Shown: positions 52,690 to 62,243, counted from the first letter of the stretch. The stretch: 64,000 nt of DNA from Ruegeria atlantica (GCF_013032505.1 NZ_WQCG01000003.1:62001-126000), one strand, 5' to 3'. Program-made: numbers and translations. The notes: generated from the sequence alone by a model not told the origin.

Positions 52690-52716
52690 AAAAGGCCGCG
52701 TCAAACGCGGCCTTTT
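52690..52716 (-). terminator. Rho-independent terminator of the 5'-nucleotidase gene
   Basis: AAAAGGCCGCG and CGCGGCCTTTT pair perfectly around the loop TCAAA. The stop of the 5'-nucleotidase gene is 20 bases before it on the minus strand. Confidence 0.93.
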
Positions 52717-52736
52717 GTTTGTTTATCGAAGCAGAT

Positions 52737-54314
52737 TTACTTCTGCTTGATCCGCCCATCCAGATAGGGCGTGTATGGCGCGTTTTCGGCCAGGTATTCC
52801 GCCGTAACATCTGCCAGATCGGGGCCAAAGTCATAGGCGTTCTTGTCGTCGCCCGAGAACATCTTATAGCCGTCGCCGCCATTGCGGACATAGTTGTTGG
52901 TGACCACCAGATAAGTCGCTGCCGGATCGATGGGAACAAACCCGTCTCCGTCGGCAACCATGACCTCAGCGATACGCCCTTCGTTCGGCGCAACGGCCGG
53001 GTCCCAGGTGAAGGTCAGGCCAGCAACCTGCGGAAAGCGACCTTTGACCTCTTCCACCTGGCTGACGCCGTTTTCCAGCGCATCGATGACGCCCTGGCCA
53101 CTGATCTCAAAGGTCGACAGCGTGTTCTGGAACGGCAGAACGGTCAGCACTTCGCCCATGGTCACGTCGCCCGGATCAATCGAGGCCCGCAGACCGCCTG
53201 AGTTGGCAATCGCAATCTTGACGCCCTGATCCGCAACCCGAGCCAGCATGGCGTCAGCTACAAGGTTGCCCATCTGGCATTCCTGAACGCGGCAAACAGC
53301 GCGGTCGCCTTCAATGGCATCGGCAGAGCTTGCAACCACCTTGTTGCGGATTTCATCCAGAGGTACCGCCAGTTCGGCAATACGATCCAGAGCCGCCTGA
53401 TCCTCGGTAACGGTGTTGTCCATGATTAGCGGCTCGCCGGCAGCCTCAACCACGTTGCCGTCATCGTCAAAGGTCACATTCAGCTCACCCAAGAATTTGC
53501 CGTAGGCGTAGGCCTGAACGATCTGAACGCCGTTGACCACGGTCGGATACGGGCCAGCGGCCTTGTCCGACGTGTTCGACAGATATGTGTTTGAGTGTCC
53601 GCCAACGATCACGTCAACGCCGGTGGTTTCCTGGGCGACGCGCTGATCCACACCGTAGCCCGAGTGGCTGAGAACGATGATCTTGTTGACGCCTTCACCG
53701 GTCAGCTTGTCCACCTCGGCCTGAACCGCAGGCACCGGGTCCGAGAACGAGATGTTCGGACCGGGCGAGGCAAGCTCATCTGTGTCGATAGGTGTCAGGC
53801 CGATCAGACCGATCTTTTCGCCGCCAACTTCGATCACGGTCGATTTCTTGATCTTATCGGTCAGCAGTTCTTCGTCAGCAATATCCGCATTGGACATCAG
53901 AACTGGGAAATCGACCGAGTCGATAAAGCCGCGCAGAACTTCGGGGCCATCGTCGAATTCGTGGTTGCCCACGGTCATTGCGTTATAGCCCAGCTTGTTC
54001 ATAAACTCAGCCGCAACCTTGCCCTTGTAGTAGGTGTAGAACAACGATCCCTGGAACTGGTCTCCACCATCCACCAGAATCGAGTTTTCGGCACGGCCAC
54101 GTGCTTCTTCGACCGCAGTGACCAGGCGTGCGGAACCACCGAAACACTTGCCTTCGGCGTTGTCTTCATCACCGCAACCGCTGTCGTACTTGTTGATCGG
54201 CTCAAAACGCGAGTGGAAATCGTTGGTGTGCAGAATCGTCAGTTTGTACTCGGCAAATGCCATGCCTGCGGTCAGGCTGAGCACCGCGGCAGATGTCAAA
54301 AGACGGGTGAGCAT
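52737..54314 (-). CDS. Secreted bifunctional UDP-sugar hydrolase/5'-nucleotidase
   Basis: The 525-residue protein has a signal peptide (cleavage after MAFA, near residue 21) and a calcineurin-like phosphoesterase domain followed by the 5'-nucleotidase C-terminal domain. Metal-binding motifs are LHTNDFHSRFEP, VDGGDQFQG, TVGNHEFDDG and VGGHSNTYL. The C-terminal substrate part has NSGGLRASI and NNYVRNGGDGY. It should free phosphate and nucleoside from nucleotides in the periplasm, a phosphate or carbon scavenging role. A Cys pair (GCGDEDNAEGKC) near residue 47 may form a disulfide. Confidence 0.93.
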   Translation of the reverse strand: MLTRLLTSAAVLSLTAGMAFAEYKLTILHTNDFHSRFEPINKYDSGCGDEDNAEGKCFGGSARLVTAVEEARGRAENSILVDGGDQFQGSLFYTYYKGKVAAEFMNKLGYNAMTVGNHEFDDGPEVLRGFIDSVDFPVLMSNADIADEELLTDKIKKSTVIEVGGEKIGLIGLTPIDTDELASPGPNISFSDPVPAVQAEVDKLTGEGVNKIIVLSHSGYGVDQRVAQETTGVDVIVGGHSNTYLSNTSDKAAGPYPTVVNGVQIVQAYAYGKFLGELNVTFDDDGNVVEAAGEPLIMDNTVTEDQAALDRIAELAVPLDEIRNKVVASSADAIEGDRAVCRVQECQMGNLVADAMLARVADQGVKIAIANSGGLRASIDPGDVTMGEVLTVLPFQNTLSTFEISGQGVIDALENGVSQVEEVKGRFPQVAGLTFTWDPAVAPNEGRIAEVMVADGDGFVPIDPAATYLVVTNNYVRNGGDGYKMFSGDDKNAYDFGPDLADVTAEYLAENAPYTPYLDGRIKQK

Positions 54315-54422
54315 AGTTTAACTCCCTATTGTTAATTGCGGAGATGTTGCGACGCGCGACGCCGAGAGTCAAAGGGGGAAATCCGGCTTGATTCTACCCG
54401 TGGCCCGGTGCATCACGACCGC

Positions 54423-54761
54423 ATGCTGATTTACAAAATTTTTAGGGCCGACGAATGGGCCACGTTACAGGCGCAAGGTGCATCGGATGGCGCGCCAATT
54501 GATGTCACTGATGGATATGTCCACTTCTCAACCGCCGAACAGGCCGCAGAAACAGCCGCCAAACATTTTGCCGGGGTCGAAGGTTTGACCCTGCTGGCCT
54601 GTGACGTTGATGCGATGGGCGACGACCTGAAATGGGAAGTCTCACGCGGTGATGCGTTGTTCCCGCATCTCTACCGGCAAATTCGTATGAGCGATATCGT
54701 TTGGTCGCACGCCCTCCCTTTTGATGGAACGGTTCACCAATTTCCGAAGGAAATGAAATGA
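54423..54761 (+). CDS. DUF952 domain protein
   Basis: The 112-residue protein opens with LIYKIFRADEWATLQ and has DGYVHFSTAEQAAETAAKHF near residue 35 and the FPHLYRQI segment late; these are DUF952 hallmarks. The family is thought to be ADP-ribosyl-transferase-like in fold, with no known function. The ATG at 54423 is chosen on the family start; the open frame before it (from 54336) has no family match. It overlaps the next gene by four bases. Confidence 0.82.
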   Translation: MLIYKIFRADEWATLQAQGASDGAPIDVTDGYVHFSTAEQAAETAAKHFAGVEGLTLLACDVDAMGDDLKWEVSRGDALFPHLYRQIRMSDIVWSHALPFDGTVHQFPKEMK

Positions 54762-55189
54762 CCGAATTTGTCGATCCGGAGCGTGCCCAGTTTGAGGCCT
54801 TCAAGGACCTTGATCGGGACCACCCGATCGAGATGCTGAACTTGGTGAAGTTCCGCGACGCTGCTGAGTATCCCGCAGGGCACAAACTCGTGGATGCCGG
54901 GCTGACCGGCGCGCAGGCTTACGGCAAGTACGGCTCGGAAACCGCTCCGATCATAGCGCGCCTTGGCGCTTCGATCCTGTGGCGCGGCGTGTTTCAGACG
55001 ACACTGATCGGCCCGCAAAACGAAAACTGGGACGCAGTATTCATCGCCCGCTATCCCACAGCGCACGCGTTTCTGGAAATGGTGACGGACCCGGTTTACC
55101 AAATGGCCGTGGTGCACCGCCAAGCCGCCGTCGAAACCTCGCGCCTTATACGATGCGCCCCTACCGCTGGCGGAGAGGTATTCGGATGA
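54758..55189 (+). CDS. DUF1330 domain protein
   Basis: A 143-residue member of the DUF1330 dimeric alpha/beta-barrel (ABM-like) group: [16 protein letters not shown] near residue 23 and [18 protein letters not shown] near 95. The function is unknown, although relatives include monooxygenases that bind small substrates. Coupled on both sides by ATGA overlaps. Confidence 0.8.
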   Translation: MTEFVDPERAQFEAFKDLDRDHPIEMLNLVKFRDAAEYPAGHKLVDAGLTGAQAYGKYGSETAPIIARLGASILWRGVFQTTLIGPQNENWDAVFIARYPTAHAFLEMVTDPVYQMAVVHRQAAVETSRLIRCAPTAGGEVFG

Positions 55190-56244
55190 AACTGACTGAA
55201 AAACTGGGGCTGGCAGCCCTGCACCGCATGGATCCTGAGACAGCTCACGGATTATCGATCAAGGCGCTAAAGGCCGGATTGGCCCCCGCGCCGGGTCCAG
55301 TGACCTCCAATCGGTTGCGCACCGAAGTGGCGGGATTGGACCTGCCGAATCCCGTTGGCCTGGCCGCAGGATTCGACAAGAATGGTGAGGTTCTTGCGCC
55401 TTTGTCCCGCGCAGGGTTCGGGTTTATCGAGGTCGGTGCCGTGACCCCGCGCCCGCAGCCCGGCAACCCGAAACCACGTCTGTTCCGCCTGACCCAGGAC
55501 ATGGCCGCCATCAACCGGTTCGGGTTCAACAACGAAGGCATGGACGTCATGGCCCGCCGTTTGGCTGACCGTCCAAAGGACGCGGTGATCGGCCTGAACC
55601 TGGGTGCCAACAAGGACAGTGATGACCGCGCAGGTGATTTCGCAAAAGTTCTGGCTCATTGCGCCGCGCATTTGGATTTTGCAACGGTCAATGTCTCATC
55701 CCCGAATACGGAAAAGCTGCGGGATCTGCAGGGCAAAGCGGCGCTATCTGCCCTGTTAACCGGCGTGATTGAAACCCGCGACGCTCTGCCCCGTCCGCTG
55801 CCGATCTTTCTAAAGATTGCCCCCGACCTGACCGAGACCGAATTGCAGGACATCGCCGAAGTGGCCCGCGAAACCGGCGTCGATGCGGTGATTGCAACCA
55901 ACACCACCCTGTCGCGCGACGGCCTGCGCAGTGCCCACAAAGGCCAAGCGGGCGGGCTGTCCGGCGCACCTGTGTTCCAGAAATCAACCCACGTGCTGGC
56001 GCGGCTCAGCCAACTGACTGACGGGAAAATCCCGCTGATCGGCGTTGGCGGGATCGGGTCAGCAAAGCAGGCATATGCCAAAATCTGCGCCGGGGCTTCA
56101 GCCGTACAGTTCTATACAGCTATGGTCTACGGCGGCATTTCGCTGGCAGCAGAGATTGCCCAAGGCCTGGATGACCTGCTGAGGCAGGACGGTTTCACGT
56201 CGGTCGATCAGGCCGTTGGCAGCAAAAGAGAGGACTGGCTGTGA
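55186..56244 (+). CDS. pyrD: Dihydroorotate dehydrogenase (quinone)
   Basis: The 352-residue class 2 enzyme oxidises dihydroorotate in pyrimidine synthesis and gives electrons to quinone. The amphipathic N-terminus ([26 protein letters not shown]) is the quinone tunnel and membrane contact. The FMN and catalytic parts are [30 protein letters not shown] (the catalytic Ser) and [15 protein letters not shown] is upstream of the ATG. ATGA and GTGA overlaps tie it to DUF1330 and arsC. Confidence 0.96.
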   Translation: MKLTEKLGLAALHRMDPETAHGLSIKALKAGLAPAPGPVTSNRLRTEVAGLDLPNPVGLAAGFDKNGEVLAPLSRAGFGFIEVGAVTPRPQPGNPKPRLFRLTQDMAAINRFGFNNEGMDVMARRLADRPKDAVIGLNLGANKDSDDRAGDFAKVLAHCAAHLDFATVNVSSPNTEKLRDLQGKAALSALLTGVIETRDALPRPLPIFLKIAPDLTETELQDIAEVARETGVDAVIATNTTLSRDGLRSAHKGQAGGLSGAPVFQKSTHVLARLSQLTDGKIPLIGVGGIGSAKQAYAKICAGASAVQFYTAMVYGGISLAAEIAQGLDDLLRQDGFTSVDQAVGSKREDWL

Positions 56245-56582
56245 TCAAGTATTGGCACAACCCGCGCTGTTCAAAATCCCGCGCCGGACTTGCATTGCTG
56301 GAAGAAAACAGTGCGACGGTCGAGGTTCGAAAGTATCTGGAGGATGCGCCGTCAGTCGAAGAGTTGCGCGCCGTGCTGTCCCAATTGGGAATTCCGGCCA
56401 TCGAGATGATGCGGACGGGCGAAAAGCGCTTCAAAGAACTGAGCCTGACGAAAACGACATCAGACGATGACTTGATTCAAGCCATGGCGGAAAACCCCAT
56501 CCTGATCGAACGCCCTTTGGCTGTGGCCAGCAATAAGGCCGCTATTGGTCGTCCGCCCGAAAACCTGCTGTCACTGCTTTAG
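56241..56582 (+). CDS. arsC: ArsC-family arsenate reductase-like protein
   Basis: The 113-residue protein has a thioredoxin fold with the nucleophile in NPRCSKSR (Cys 10) and the late [11 protein letters not shown], both typical for glutaredoxin-linked ArsC. It may reduce arsenate to arsenite, but no ars operon (arsB, arsR) is next to it. The start is GTG at 56241, overlapping the pyrD stop. The 3' end overlaps the convergent MATE gene by four bases. Confidence 0.88.
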   Translation: MIKYWHNPRCSKSRAGLALLEENSATVEVRKYLEDAPSVEELRAVLSQLGIPAIEMMRTGEKRFKELSLTKTTSDDDLIQAMAENPILIERPLAVASNKAAIGRPPENLLSLL

Positions 56583-57895
56583 GCGATTTGCATTTCCAGC
56601 TTGCGGTAACGCCACCCAAGCGTAAGCCCCCGTGCGATGTTCAGAACCATCAGCGCAGCCCATAGACCGTGGTTGCCAAAGGCAGGCACCAGCAGGAACA
56701 GGGCGACCACATAGATCGCGACCGATTGTATCATCGCCTGCCGCATGGCGCGCGTCCACGTGGCACCGATATAGATGCCGTCGAACATCCAGCTTGCCAC
56801 GCCGATCACCGGCGCAAGCGCGGCCCAGAACAGGAATTCGCGCGCGGCCACCCTCACTTCGGGCGCAGTCGACATCAGATCAATCAGCGCGGGCCCCGCG
56901 AAAAAGAAGATCAGACCCAGTGCAAAGGCACCGCCAACGCCCCATTGCGAGGCCATGATCGACGCGCGCCGGACCTGAGCGCGGTCTCGCGCCCCGACCG
57001 CACTGCCCACCAGTGCCTCTGCAGAAAAGGCGAAGCCATCCAAGGCAAACGCGGTGATCTCAAGGAATTGCAGCAGCACCTGATTGGCCGCCAGATTGAC
57101 GTCGCCCAAGTCTGACCCGACAAACAGGAAGGTGGTGAACGCCCCGGTCAACAGAACTGAGCGGACCATAATATCGCCATTCACCTGCATCATCCTGCGC
57201 AGACGTGTGGCGTCGAATATTCTCGGCCAGTCGCGCCATTGATTTCCTGCAAACGCGTCGCGGCACAACCATAGACCCAGCGCCAGTCCAGTCCATTCAG
57301 CGATCAGCGTGGCGATGGCTACACCTTCGACACCCCAGCCAAGGCCCAGAACAAACCACAGGTCCAAAACGATGTTCAGCCCATTCATCCAGACCTGCAG
57401 AACGAACACTCCGCGCGTGCGTTCAACCGCGATCAACCAACCGGTCACGGCATATAACGCAATCGTCGCCGGAGCCCCCCAGATACGGATTTCCAGATAG
57501 GCACGGGTCAACGACTCAACTTCTGGGCTGGCCGGCGACAGGGCGAATGCCCCCCAGAACACCCAGACCTGTGTCAGGATAAAGAACAGACCCGCCGCGC
57601 CGCCCAGCAATAACCCACGCATCAACAAGGCGCCGGTTTCCGCCGTGTCCCCTGCACCGCGCGCCTGAGCCGCCAGACCTGTTGTTCCCATACGCAGGAA
57701 ACCAAACACCCAGTAGATCGTGGCCAGAATAACAGCGCCCATGCCAACGGCGCCGATTGGGGCTGCTTGCCCCAACTGCCCCACAACACCGGTGTCCACC
57801 GCCCCCAGGATTGGGACCGTTGCATTGGACAGCACAATCGGAGCTGCAATCCTGAGCACCCGCTTATGTGTAATGGGTGCCGAAGTGTCCTGCAT
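56579..57895 (-). CDS. MATE family efflux transporter (DinF-like)
   Basis: The 438-residue protein has twelve hydrophobic segments in two halves, and family stretches IAAPIVLSNATVPILGAVDTGVVGQLG and AANQVLLQFLEITAFALDGFAFSAEALVG. It is a drug or metabolite exporter driven by Na+ or H+. A shortened second half is not evident. The gene is head to tail with the two thioesterase genes on the same strand. Confidence 0.92.
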   Translation of the reverse strand: MQDTSAPITHKRVLRIAAPIVLSNATVPILGAVDTGVVGQLGQAAPIGAVGMGAVILATIYWVFGFLRMGTTGLAAQARGAGDTAETGALLMRGLLLGGAAGLFFILTQVWVFWGAFALSPASPEVESLTRAYLEIRIWGAPATIALYAVTGWLIAVERTRGVFVLQVWMNGLNIVLDLWFVLGLGWGVEGVAIATLIAEWTGLALGLWLCRDAFAGNQWRDWPRIFDATRLRRMMQVNGDIMVRSVLLTGAFTTFLFVGSDLGDVNLAANQVLLQFLEITAFALDGFAFSAEALVGSAVGARDRAQVRRASIMASQWGVGGAFALGLIFFFAGPALIDLMSTAPEVRVAAREFLFWAALAPVIGVASWMFDGIYIGATWTRAMRQAMIQSVAIYVVALFLLVPAFGNHGLWAALMVLNIARGLTLGWRYRKLEMQIA

Positions 57896-57901
57896 TGCGG
57901 G

Positions 57902-58420
57902 TTATTTTCCGTCTGCGTTGGGTTGCGGCATCAGGAAATGCCCCGAAGCCTGCGCAAAAAGCCGCGCGTGATTGTCCTGCCAAGCCTCAACCCGAACCGA
58001 GGCATACCGACGTCCCGACCGGCTGATGAACGCGCGTGAATAGGCGTCCCGCGGCAGACCAGACCGCAGGTAATCAACGGTAAAATCGACAGTTTTGGGA
58101 AATCGTACTTTTTCGTAGTCAGCGATATCGCTGGCATCCAGCTCTCCGCTTTCGATCTTCGGCAACAAAAAATCCCAGCTAAGGGTAATGACGGCTGTGA
58201 CCTCCAGAAACGCCGCTGTGACACCGCCGTGCAACGCGGGCAGTAACGGGTTACCGATCAGCTTCTTGTCGAAGTTCAGCACACCGGTCAGCTCATCACC
58301 GCGGCGGTCAAAGCCGATGTCGAGGAACCGGATGTAAGGCACACCATCGACAATCGCATTTAGTGCCGCATCCCGGCGCTGTTTCACGACCTGGACGGGT
58401 TCGGGACGAGAACGCGCCAT
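57902..58420 (-). CDS. PaaI-family hotdog thioesterase
   Basis: The 172-residue protein is a hotdog-fold acyl-CoA thioesterase. LPALHGGVTAAFLEVTAVIT near residue 65 contains the active His-Gly-Gly-x-x motif, and the FTVDYLRSG stretch follows near 118. It shares a base with the next gene upstream (TAATG), so the two thioesterases are co-translated. The exact acyl group is unknown. Confidence 0.85.
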   Translation of the reverse strand: MARSRPEPVQVVKQRRDAALNAIVDGVPYIRFLDIGFDRRGDELTGVLNFDKKLIGNPLLPALHGGVTAAFLEVTAVITLSWDFLLPKIESGELDASDIADYEKVRFPKTVDFTVDYLRSGLPRDAYSRAFISRSGRRYASVRVEAWQDNHARLFAQASGHFLMPQPNADGK

Positions 58421-58839
58421 TACAGACCCTCCACTGTGAATGAGCCTGCAGCAGTAGCCACTGGAAGACCTTGGTCTTCGTCCATCGCCGTAGCGCGGAC
58501 AAAGGCGACGTTCCGCGTAATATGATAGCAGGTCGCCTGGGTTGTAATGGTCTGCCCTGGTGTTGCGACCCGCATGTAGTCGATCCTGAGGTCAATCGTC
58601 GCCGTACCGCCGGGAGCTGACGGATGGCTCATGACAGCGGCGCCACAGCAGGTATCCAACGCAGCGAAAACAGCGCCGCCATGGATCACCCCGGTGCGCG
58701 GATCGCCAACAAGCTCTTTGCTGTAGGGCATTGTTATACCCGCTTCGCCATTTCCGATTGAGGTCAGTTTAAGACCCAGCGCCTTTGCATGCGGGATCGC
58801 CTCGATGAACTGGCGCGCAATTGCGGCTTTGTCGACCAT
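58420..58839 (-). CDS. PaaI-family hotdog thioesterase (paralogue)
   Basis: A 139-residue hotdog protein with TGVIHGGAVFAALDTCCGAAV near residue 51 (HGGxxxxxxD) and the ATIDLRIDYMRVATPGQ stretch near 83. It is a close family relative of the gene after it and may form a heteromer with it. The ATG at 58839 is chosen on the family start; the frame is open to 58932 but without match. It is divergent from the MerR-type gene at 58957. Confidence 0.85.
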   Translation of the reverse strand: MVDKAAIARQFIEAIPHAKALGLKLTSIGNGEAGITMPYSKELVGDPRTGVIHGGAVFAALDTCCGAAVMSHPSAPGGTATIDLRIDYMRVATPGQTITTQATCYHITRNVAFVRATAMDEDQGLPVATAAGSFTVEGL

Positions 58840-58956
58840 GTACTTGAATCCGTTCTTTTGGTTTATCCCTTTATGAGCCCGTGTCCGCCAAAAGAGCAAG
58901 CCCGCCGGTTGCGCTTGCCGCTGACAAAACATAGTCTGCGCCAGAGGAGATCAGGA

Positions 58957-59325
58957 ATGTCCGACAACCGTTTGTCATTCAAAGAGATGTGCACCGAGTT
59001 CGATGTGACTCCGCGTACCCTGCGCTACTATGAATACATCGAATTGCTGCAACCTGACCGAGAAGGCAGGTCGCGATATTATGGTCCGCGGGAATGCGCA
59101 CGCATGACTTTGATCCTGCGTGGCCGCAAATATGGGTTCTCGCTGGAAGATATCCGCCAGTGGCTGTTGATCTATGAAAACGAGGGCAACGAGGTTCAGA
59201 TGCGTGCTTTTGTCGACGTCGCCGACAAGCAGATCGTCGAACTGAACCAGCAAAAGCAGCAACTGGATGAGGCAATTGATGCCCTGACCCAGATGCGCGA
59301 CCAGACGGCCAAATCACTCAAGTGA
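58957..59325 (+). CDS. MerR-family transcriptional regulator 1
   Basis: The 122-residue regulator has the winged HTH typical of MerR (FKEMCTEFDVTPRTLRYYEYIELL, then RSRYYGPRECARMTLILRGRKYGFSLEDIRQWL) and a coiled-coil (about 80-118) for dimer formation. There is no effector domain or Cys pattern, so the ligand is not a metal in any clear way. AGGAGA precedes the ATG. It is divergent from the thioesterase pair and parallel to the second regulator and the acyl-CoA genes. Confidence 0.9.
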   Translation: MSDNRLSFKEMCTEFDVTPRTLRYYEYIELLQPDREGRSRYYGPRECARMTLILRGRKYGFSLEDIRQWLLIYENEGNEVQMRAFVDVADKQIVELNQQKQQLDEAIDALTQMRDQTAKSLK

Positions 59326-59436
59326 TTCCGCCGGCGTGCCGTCGCACACCCAAAAAATGACGCGAGCTCCGCAATTTCCGGGCGTACCTTAGTGCGTGTC
59401 GGGCTGCACTTTCGAGTTTGACACATCCAAATTCCG

Positions 59437-59552
59437 TTACGTTAAACGCTAAAAAGTCAGCAATCCGCGACTTGACGCATGCGGAAGTTACGTAAACTTA
59501 TTTTGTGACGCAGCGTTCACATTACGTGAACGTCATCTACGTGTTGTAACGT
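59437..59552 (+). promoter_or_regulatory. Cluster of TTACGT-containing elements upstream of MerR 2
   Basis: TTACGT followed by AAAC or GAAC occurs at 59437-59448, 59488-59497 and 59522-59531. The third lies inside a perfect inverted repeat, CGTTCAC and GTGAACG (59514-59532), spaced by five bases. More ACGT cores are at 59539 and 59549. ACGT half-sites recall the operators reported for LiuR-type MerR regulators; this is a resemblance from memory. A TTGACG box (59472-59477) with an A/T-rich stretch 17-19 bases later could be the promoter, with the second element in its spacer. Confidence 0.6.
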
Positions 59553-59608
59553 GCGCATCGACTGCGCACCTGACTTTCATAGACGCCAGTGACGAGAGTG
59601 CTAAGACC

Positions 59609-60010
59609 ATGACCGAAGATCTGATGACCATCCGCGAAATGTGCGAGACATATGATGTCACACCCCGCACTTTACGGTTCTACGAGGCCAAAGAGCTTTT
59701 GTTTCCAATCCGTGAAGGCCAGAAACGGCTGTTCACCAAAAGCGACCGTGCACGCCTGAAACTGATCCTGCGCGGCAAGCGCTTTGGCTTCAGCCTTGAA
59801 GAAATCCGCCAGCTTCTGGACCTGTATCATGTGGGCGACCAACAGCTGACACAGATGTCCCGCACCTATGAGATTGCGTGCGAACGTCTGGAGGACATGG
59901 AAGCGCGTCGTGAGGAACTGACGCAGGCGATCGACGACCTGAAAGAACAGTTGCGCTGGGGCGAGAAAGTAATCGCCTCGATGAAACAAGACAAAAAGGC
60001 TGCCGAGTAA
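59609..60010 (+). CDS. MerR-family transcriptional regulator 2
   Basis: The 133-residue protein is a paralogue of the gene 283 bases before it: REMCETYDVTPRTLRFYEAKELL and LRGKRFGFSLEEIRQLLDL match closely. A coiled-coil runs from about 80 to 120, and no effector domain is visible. It precedes the acyl-CoA dehydrogenase gene by 49 bases and so probably controls it. In this family, regulators near acyl-CoA genes (LiuR-like) respond to CoA-linked intermediates. Confidence 0.9.
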   Translation: MTEDLMTIREMCETYDVTPRTLRFYEAKELLFPIREGQKRLFTKSDRARLKLILRGKRFGFSLEEIRQLLDLYHVGDQQLTQMSRTYEIACERLEDMEARREELTQAIDDLKEQLRWGEKVIASMKQDKKAAE

Positions 60011-60059
60011 CCCCCTCGCCTGCCTGCCACCCGGACATATGAATTAAAGGGAGCTTCAC

Positions 60060-61841
60060 ATGCCCGTCTACAACGCGCCAACCAAAGACACGCAGTTCAT
60101 TCTGCACAATGTTCTGAAAATCTCGGACTCTGACGTTCCGGGGTACAGCGAACTCGAAGCCGATTTCACCGGCGCTGTTTTAGAAGAAGCAGGCAAGGTC
60201 GCCACCAACGTATTGCACCCGCTGAACGTGGTCGGGGATACCGAAGGATGCCGTCTGGAAAATGGTATCGTTTATACCCCCAACGGTTTCAAAGACGCCT
60301 TCGAGCAGATGAAGGAAGGTGGCTGGACTGGCCTCGACATGCCGGAAGAGTATGGCGGCCAAAATATGCCTTACGTCCTGGGTACGGCTGTTGGCGAGAT
60401 GTTCTCGGCCGCGAACCAGGCATTCGTGATGTACCAGGGCCTGACGCACGGCGCGGCGTCGGCGATTTTGGCACACGGAACCGACGAGCAGAAAAATAAG
60501 TACCTGCCGAACATGGTCAGCTGTGAATGGACCGGCACAATGAACCTGACCGAACCGCATTGCGGCACCGATCTGGGCCTGATGCGCACCAAGGCGGAAC
60601 CGCAGGACGACGGTAGCTACAAAATCTCTGGTCAGAAGATCTTTATCTCGTCCGGTGATCACGACATGGCCGATAACATCATCCACCTGGTTCTGGCCAA
60701 GATCCCCGGCGGGCCCGAGGGCATCAAAGGCGTGTCACTCTTCATCGTGCCCAAGTTCATCGTCAATGAAGACGGCACACCGGGTGAGCGTAACGGTGTC
60801 TCGGTCGGAAAGATCGAAGAAAAGATGGGTATCCACGGCAACTCGACCTGCGTCATGAACTATGACGAAGCCACCGGCTGGCTGCTGGGTGAAGAGCACA
60901 AAGGCATGCGTGCCATGTTCACCATGATGAACGAAGCGCGTCTGGGTGTGGGCATGCAGGGTCTGTCTCAGGCCGAGGCCGCTTACCAGAATGCCGTCGA
61001 ATACGCCAAGGACCGCCTGCAGGGTCGTGATGTGACTGGTGCAAAGAACCCGGACGGCCCCGCCGATCCGCTGATCGTGCACCCCGACATCCGCCGCAAC
61101 CTGATGGATCAGAAAAGCTTCACCGAAGGTGCACGTGCATTCATTCTTTGGGGCGCGACCATGATCGACAAAGCGCACCGTTCAGGTGACAAGGACGCAG
61201 ACGGGCTGATCTCACTGCTGACCCCGGTCATCAAAGGCTTCCTGACGGATGAAGGCTACGACATGACCGTGCAGGCTCAGCAGGTTTATGGTGGCCACGG
61301 CTATATCGAAGAATGGGGCATGTCACAATACACCCGCGACGCTCGCATCGCGATGATCTATGAAGGCGCCAATGGCGTTCAGGCGCTGGACCTTGTCGGC
61401 CGTAAACTGGCACAGGATGGCGGCAAGCATGTCATGGCCTTCTTCGAAATGGTCAAATCCTTCTGCAAGGAAAACGGTGGCAATGACGAAACCTATGACA
61501 AAGCGTTCATCGAACCGCTGAAAGCAGCGTCCAAGGACCTGCAATCCGCTGGCATGTACTTCATGCAGGAAGGCATGAAGAACCCGAACAACGCTCTGTC
61601 CGGTTCTTATGACTTCATGCACATGTTCGGCCATGTCTGCCTGGGCCTGATGTGGGCACAGATGGCTAAAGCCGCTCAGGAAGCGCTGGACAGCGGTGCC
61701 TCGGACAAAGAGTTCTACGAGACCAAGATCAACACCGGCCGCTTCTACATGGCTCGTCGCCTGCCCGCGACCGCTATGCACCTGTCGCGGATCCAGACGG
61801 GCGCCGACACGGTCATGGCTCTGGACGCAGCGAACTTCTGA
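60060..61841 (+). CDS. Acyl-CoA dehydrogenase with C-terminal extension (FadE/DmdC-like)
   Basis: The 593-residue protein is a longer acyl-CoA dehydrogenase with an added C-terminal domain. The FAD and substrate parts include [21 protein letters not shown] near residue 160 and [23 protein letters not shown] near 428, with the catalytic base at Glu 435. It makes the double bond in the first step of beta-oxidation. The same family contains DmdC, which acts on methylmercaptopropionyl-CoA from DMSP; sequence alone here cannot decide. AAAGGGAG precedes the ATG. The thiolase further on supports a fatty acyl role. Confidence 0.88.
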   Translation: MPVYNAPTKDTQFILHNVLKISDSDVPGYSELEADFTGAVLEEAGKVATNVLHPLNVVGDTEGCRLENGIVYTPNGFKDAFEQMKEGGWTGLDMPEEYGGQNMPYVLGTAVGEMFSAANQAFVMYQGLTHGAASAILAHGTDEQKNKYLPNMVSCEWTGTMNLTEPHCGTDLGLMRTKAEPQDDGSYKISGQKIFISSGDHDMADNIIHLVLAKIPGGPEGIKGVSLFIVPKFIVNEDGTPGERNGVSVGKIEEKMGIHGNSTCVMNYDEATGWLLGEEHKGMRAMFTMMNEARLGVGMQGLSQAEAAYQNAVEYAKDRLQGRDVTGAKNPDGPADPLIVHPDIRRNLMDQKSFTEGARAFILWGATMIDKAHRSGDKDADGLISLLTPVIKGFLTDEGYDMTVQAQQVYGGHGYIEEWGMSQYTRDARIAMIYEGANGVQALDLVGRKLAQDGGKHVMAFFEMVKSFCKENGGNDETYDKAFIEPLKAASKDLQSAGMYFMQEGMKNPNNALSGSYDFMHMFGHVCLGLMWAQMAKAAQEALDSGASDKEFYETKINTGRFYMARRLPATAMHLSRIQTGADTVMALDAANF

Positions 61842-61849
61842 TCACAGTC

Positions 61850-61877
61850 TGGGTCCGGGTAACATTGCCCGGACCCA
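61850..61877 (+). other. Perfect 10-bp mRNA stem-loop after the dehydrogenase gene
   Basis: TGGGTCCGGG (61850-61859) pairs perfectly with CCCGGACCCA (61868-61877) around an eight-base loop. There is no T-run behind it, so it is less likely to be a Rho-independent terminator and more likely a stabiliser or attenuator between the long and the small ORF. Confidence 0.6.
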
Positions 61878-61895
61878 ACTTACCGGAGGAACCAT

Positions 61896-62108
61896 ATGCC
61901 AAAACGTTTTCGACTGACTCGCCGCTTTCCCGTCGCAATGACCGAGGACGGGTATCGCAAGCTCAAAGCATTCGCGCGTGAGGCTGGATTGGACGAAGGA
62001 GAAGCACTGTCGTTTTTGTTCGAGAATTTCAACAGCGTGATCAACGAGGACAACCTGACCCACCGCCTGCGTATCTTCAATTCGGAGCTGGATGATCGCA
62101 AACGGTAA
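61896..62108 (+). CDS. Small basic protein of unknown function
   Basis: The 70-residue product begins PKRFRLTRRFPVAMTEDGYRKL and continues with a helix-rich section including FAREAGLDEGEALSFLFENF. The pattern of a short strand, then helix-turn-helix-like segments, could be ribbon-helix-helix, but this is a guess. AGGAGGAACC lies just before the ATG, one of the best ribosome sites in the window. It sits between a strong hairpin and a terminator at the end of the acyl-CoA dehydrogenase transcript. Confidence 0.6.
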   Translation: MPKRFRLTRRFPVAMTEDGYRKLKAFAREAGLDEGEALSFLFENFNSVINEDNLTHRLRIFNSELDDRKR

Positions 62109-62144
62109 AAACATCAGCCACCTTCAATCAGGTGGGCGTGTTTT
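62108..62144 (+). terminator. Rho-independent terminator after the small ORF
   Basis: AAAACA (62108-62113) with TGTTTT (62139-62144), and CCACCT (62118-62123) with AGGTGG (62130-62135), form a two-part stem around TCAATC, ending in T. It overlaps the last base of the small ORF and closes the acyl-CoA dehydrogenase transcript. Confidence 0.8.
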
Positions 62145-62243
62145 CAGAAAGACAAACCCCAATGGCACTTAGCCTTATGGTTCGTCTTTCTTGAGATACG
62201 CGAAATTCGACTTCGCACCATGCGCCTTGGGAGGGGCGATCAC

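Noticed and set aside
58896..58918. GCAAGC/GCTTGC inverted repeat upstream of the first MerR gene
   Set aside because: Six-base arms with an 11-base spacer in a GC-rich region are not strong enough to call an operator.
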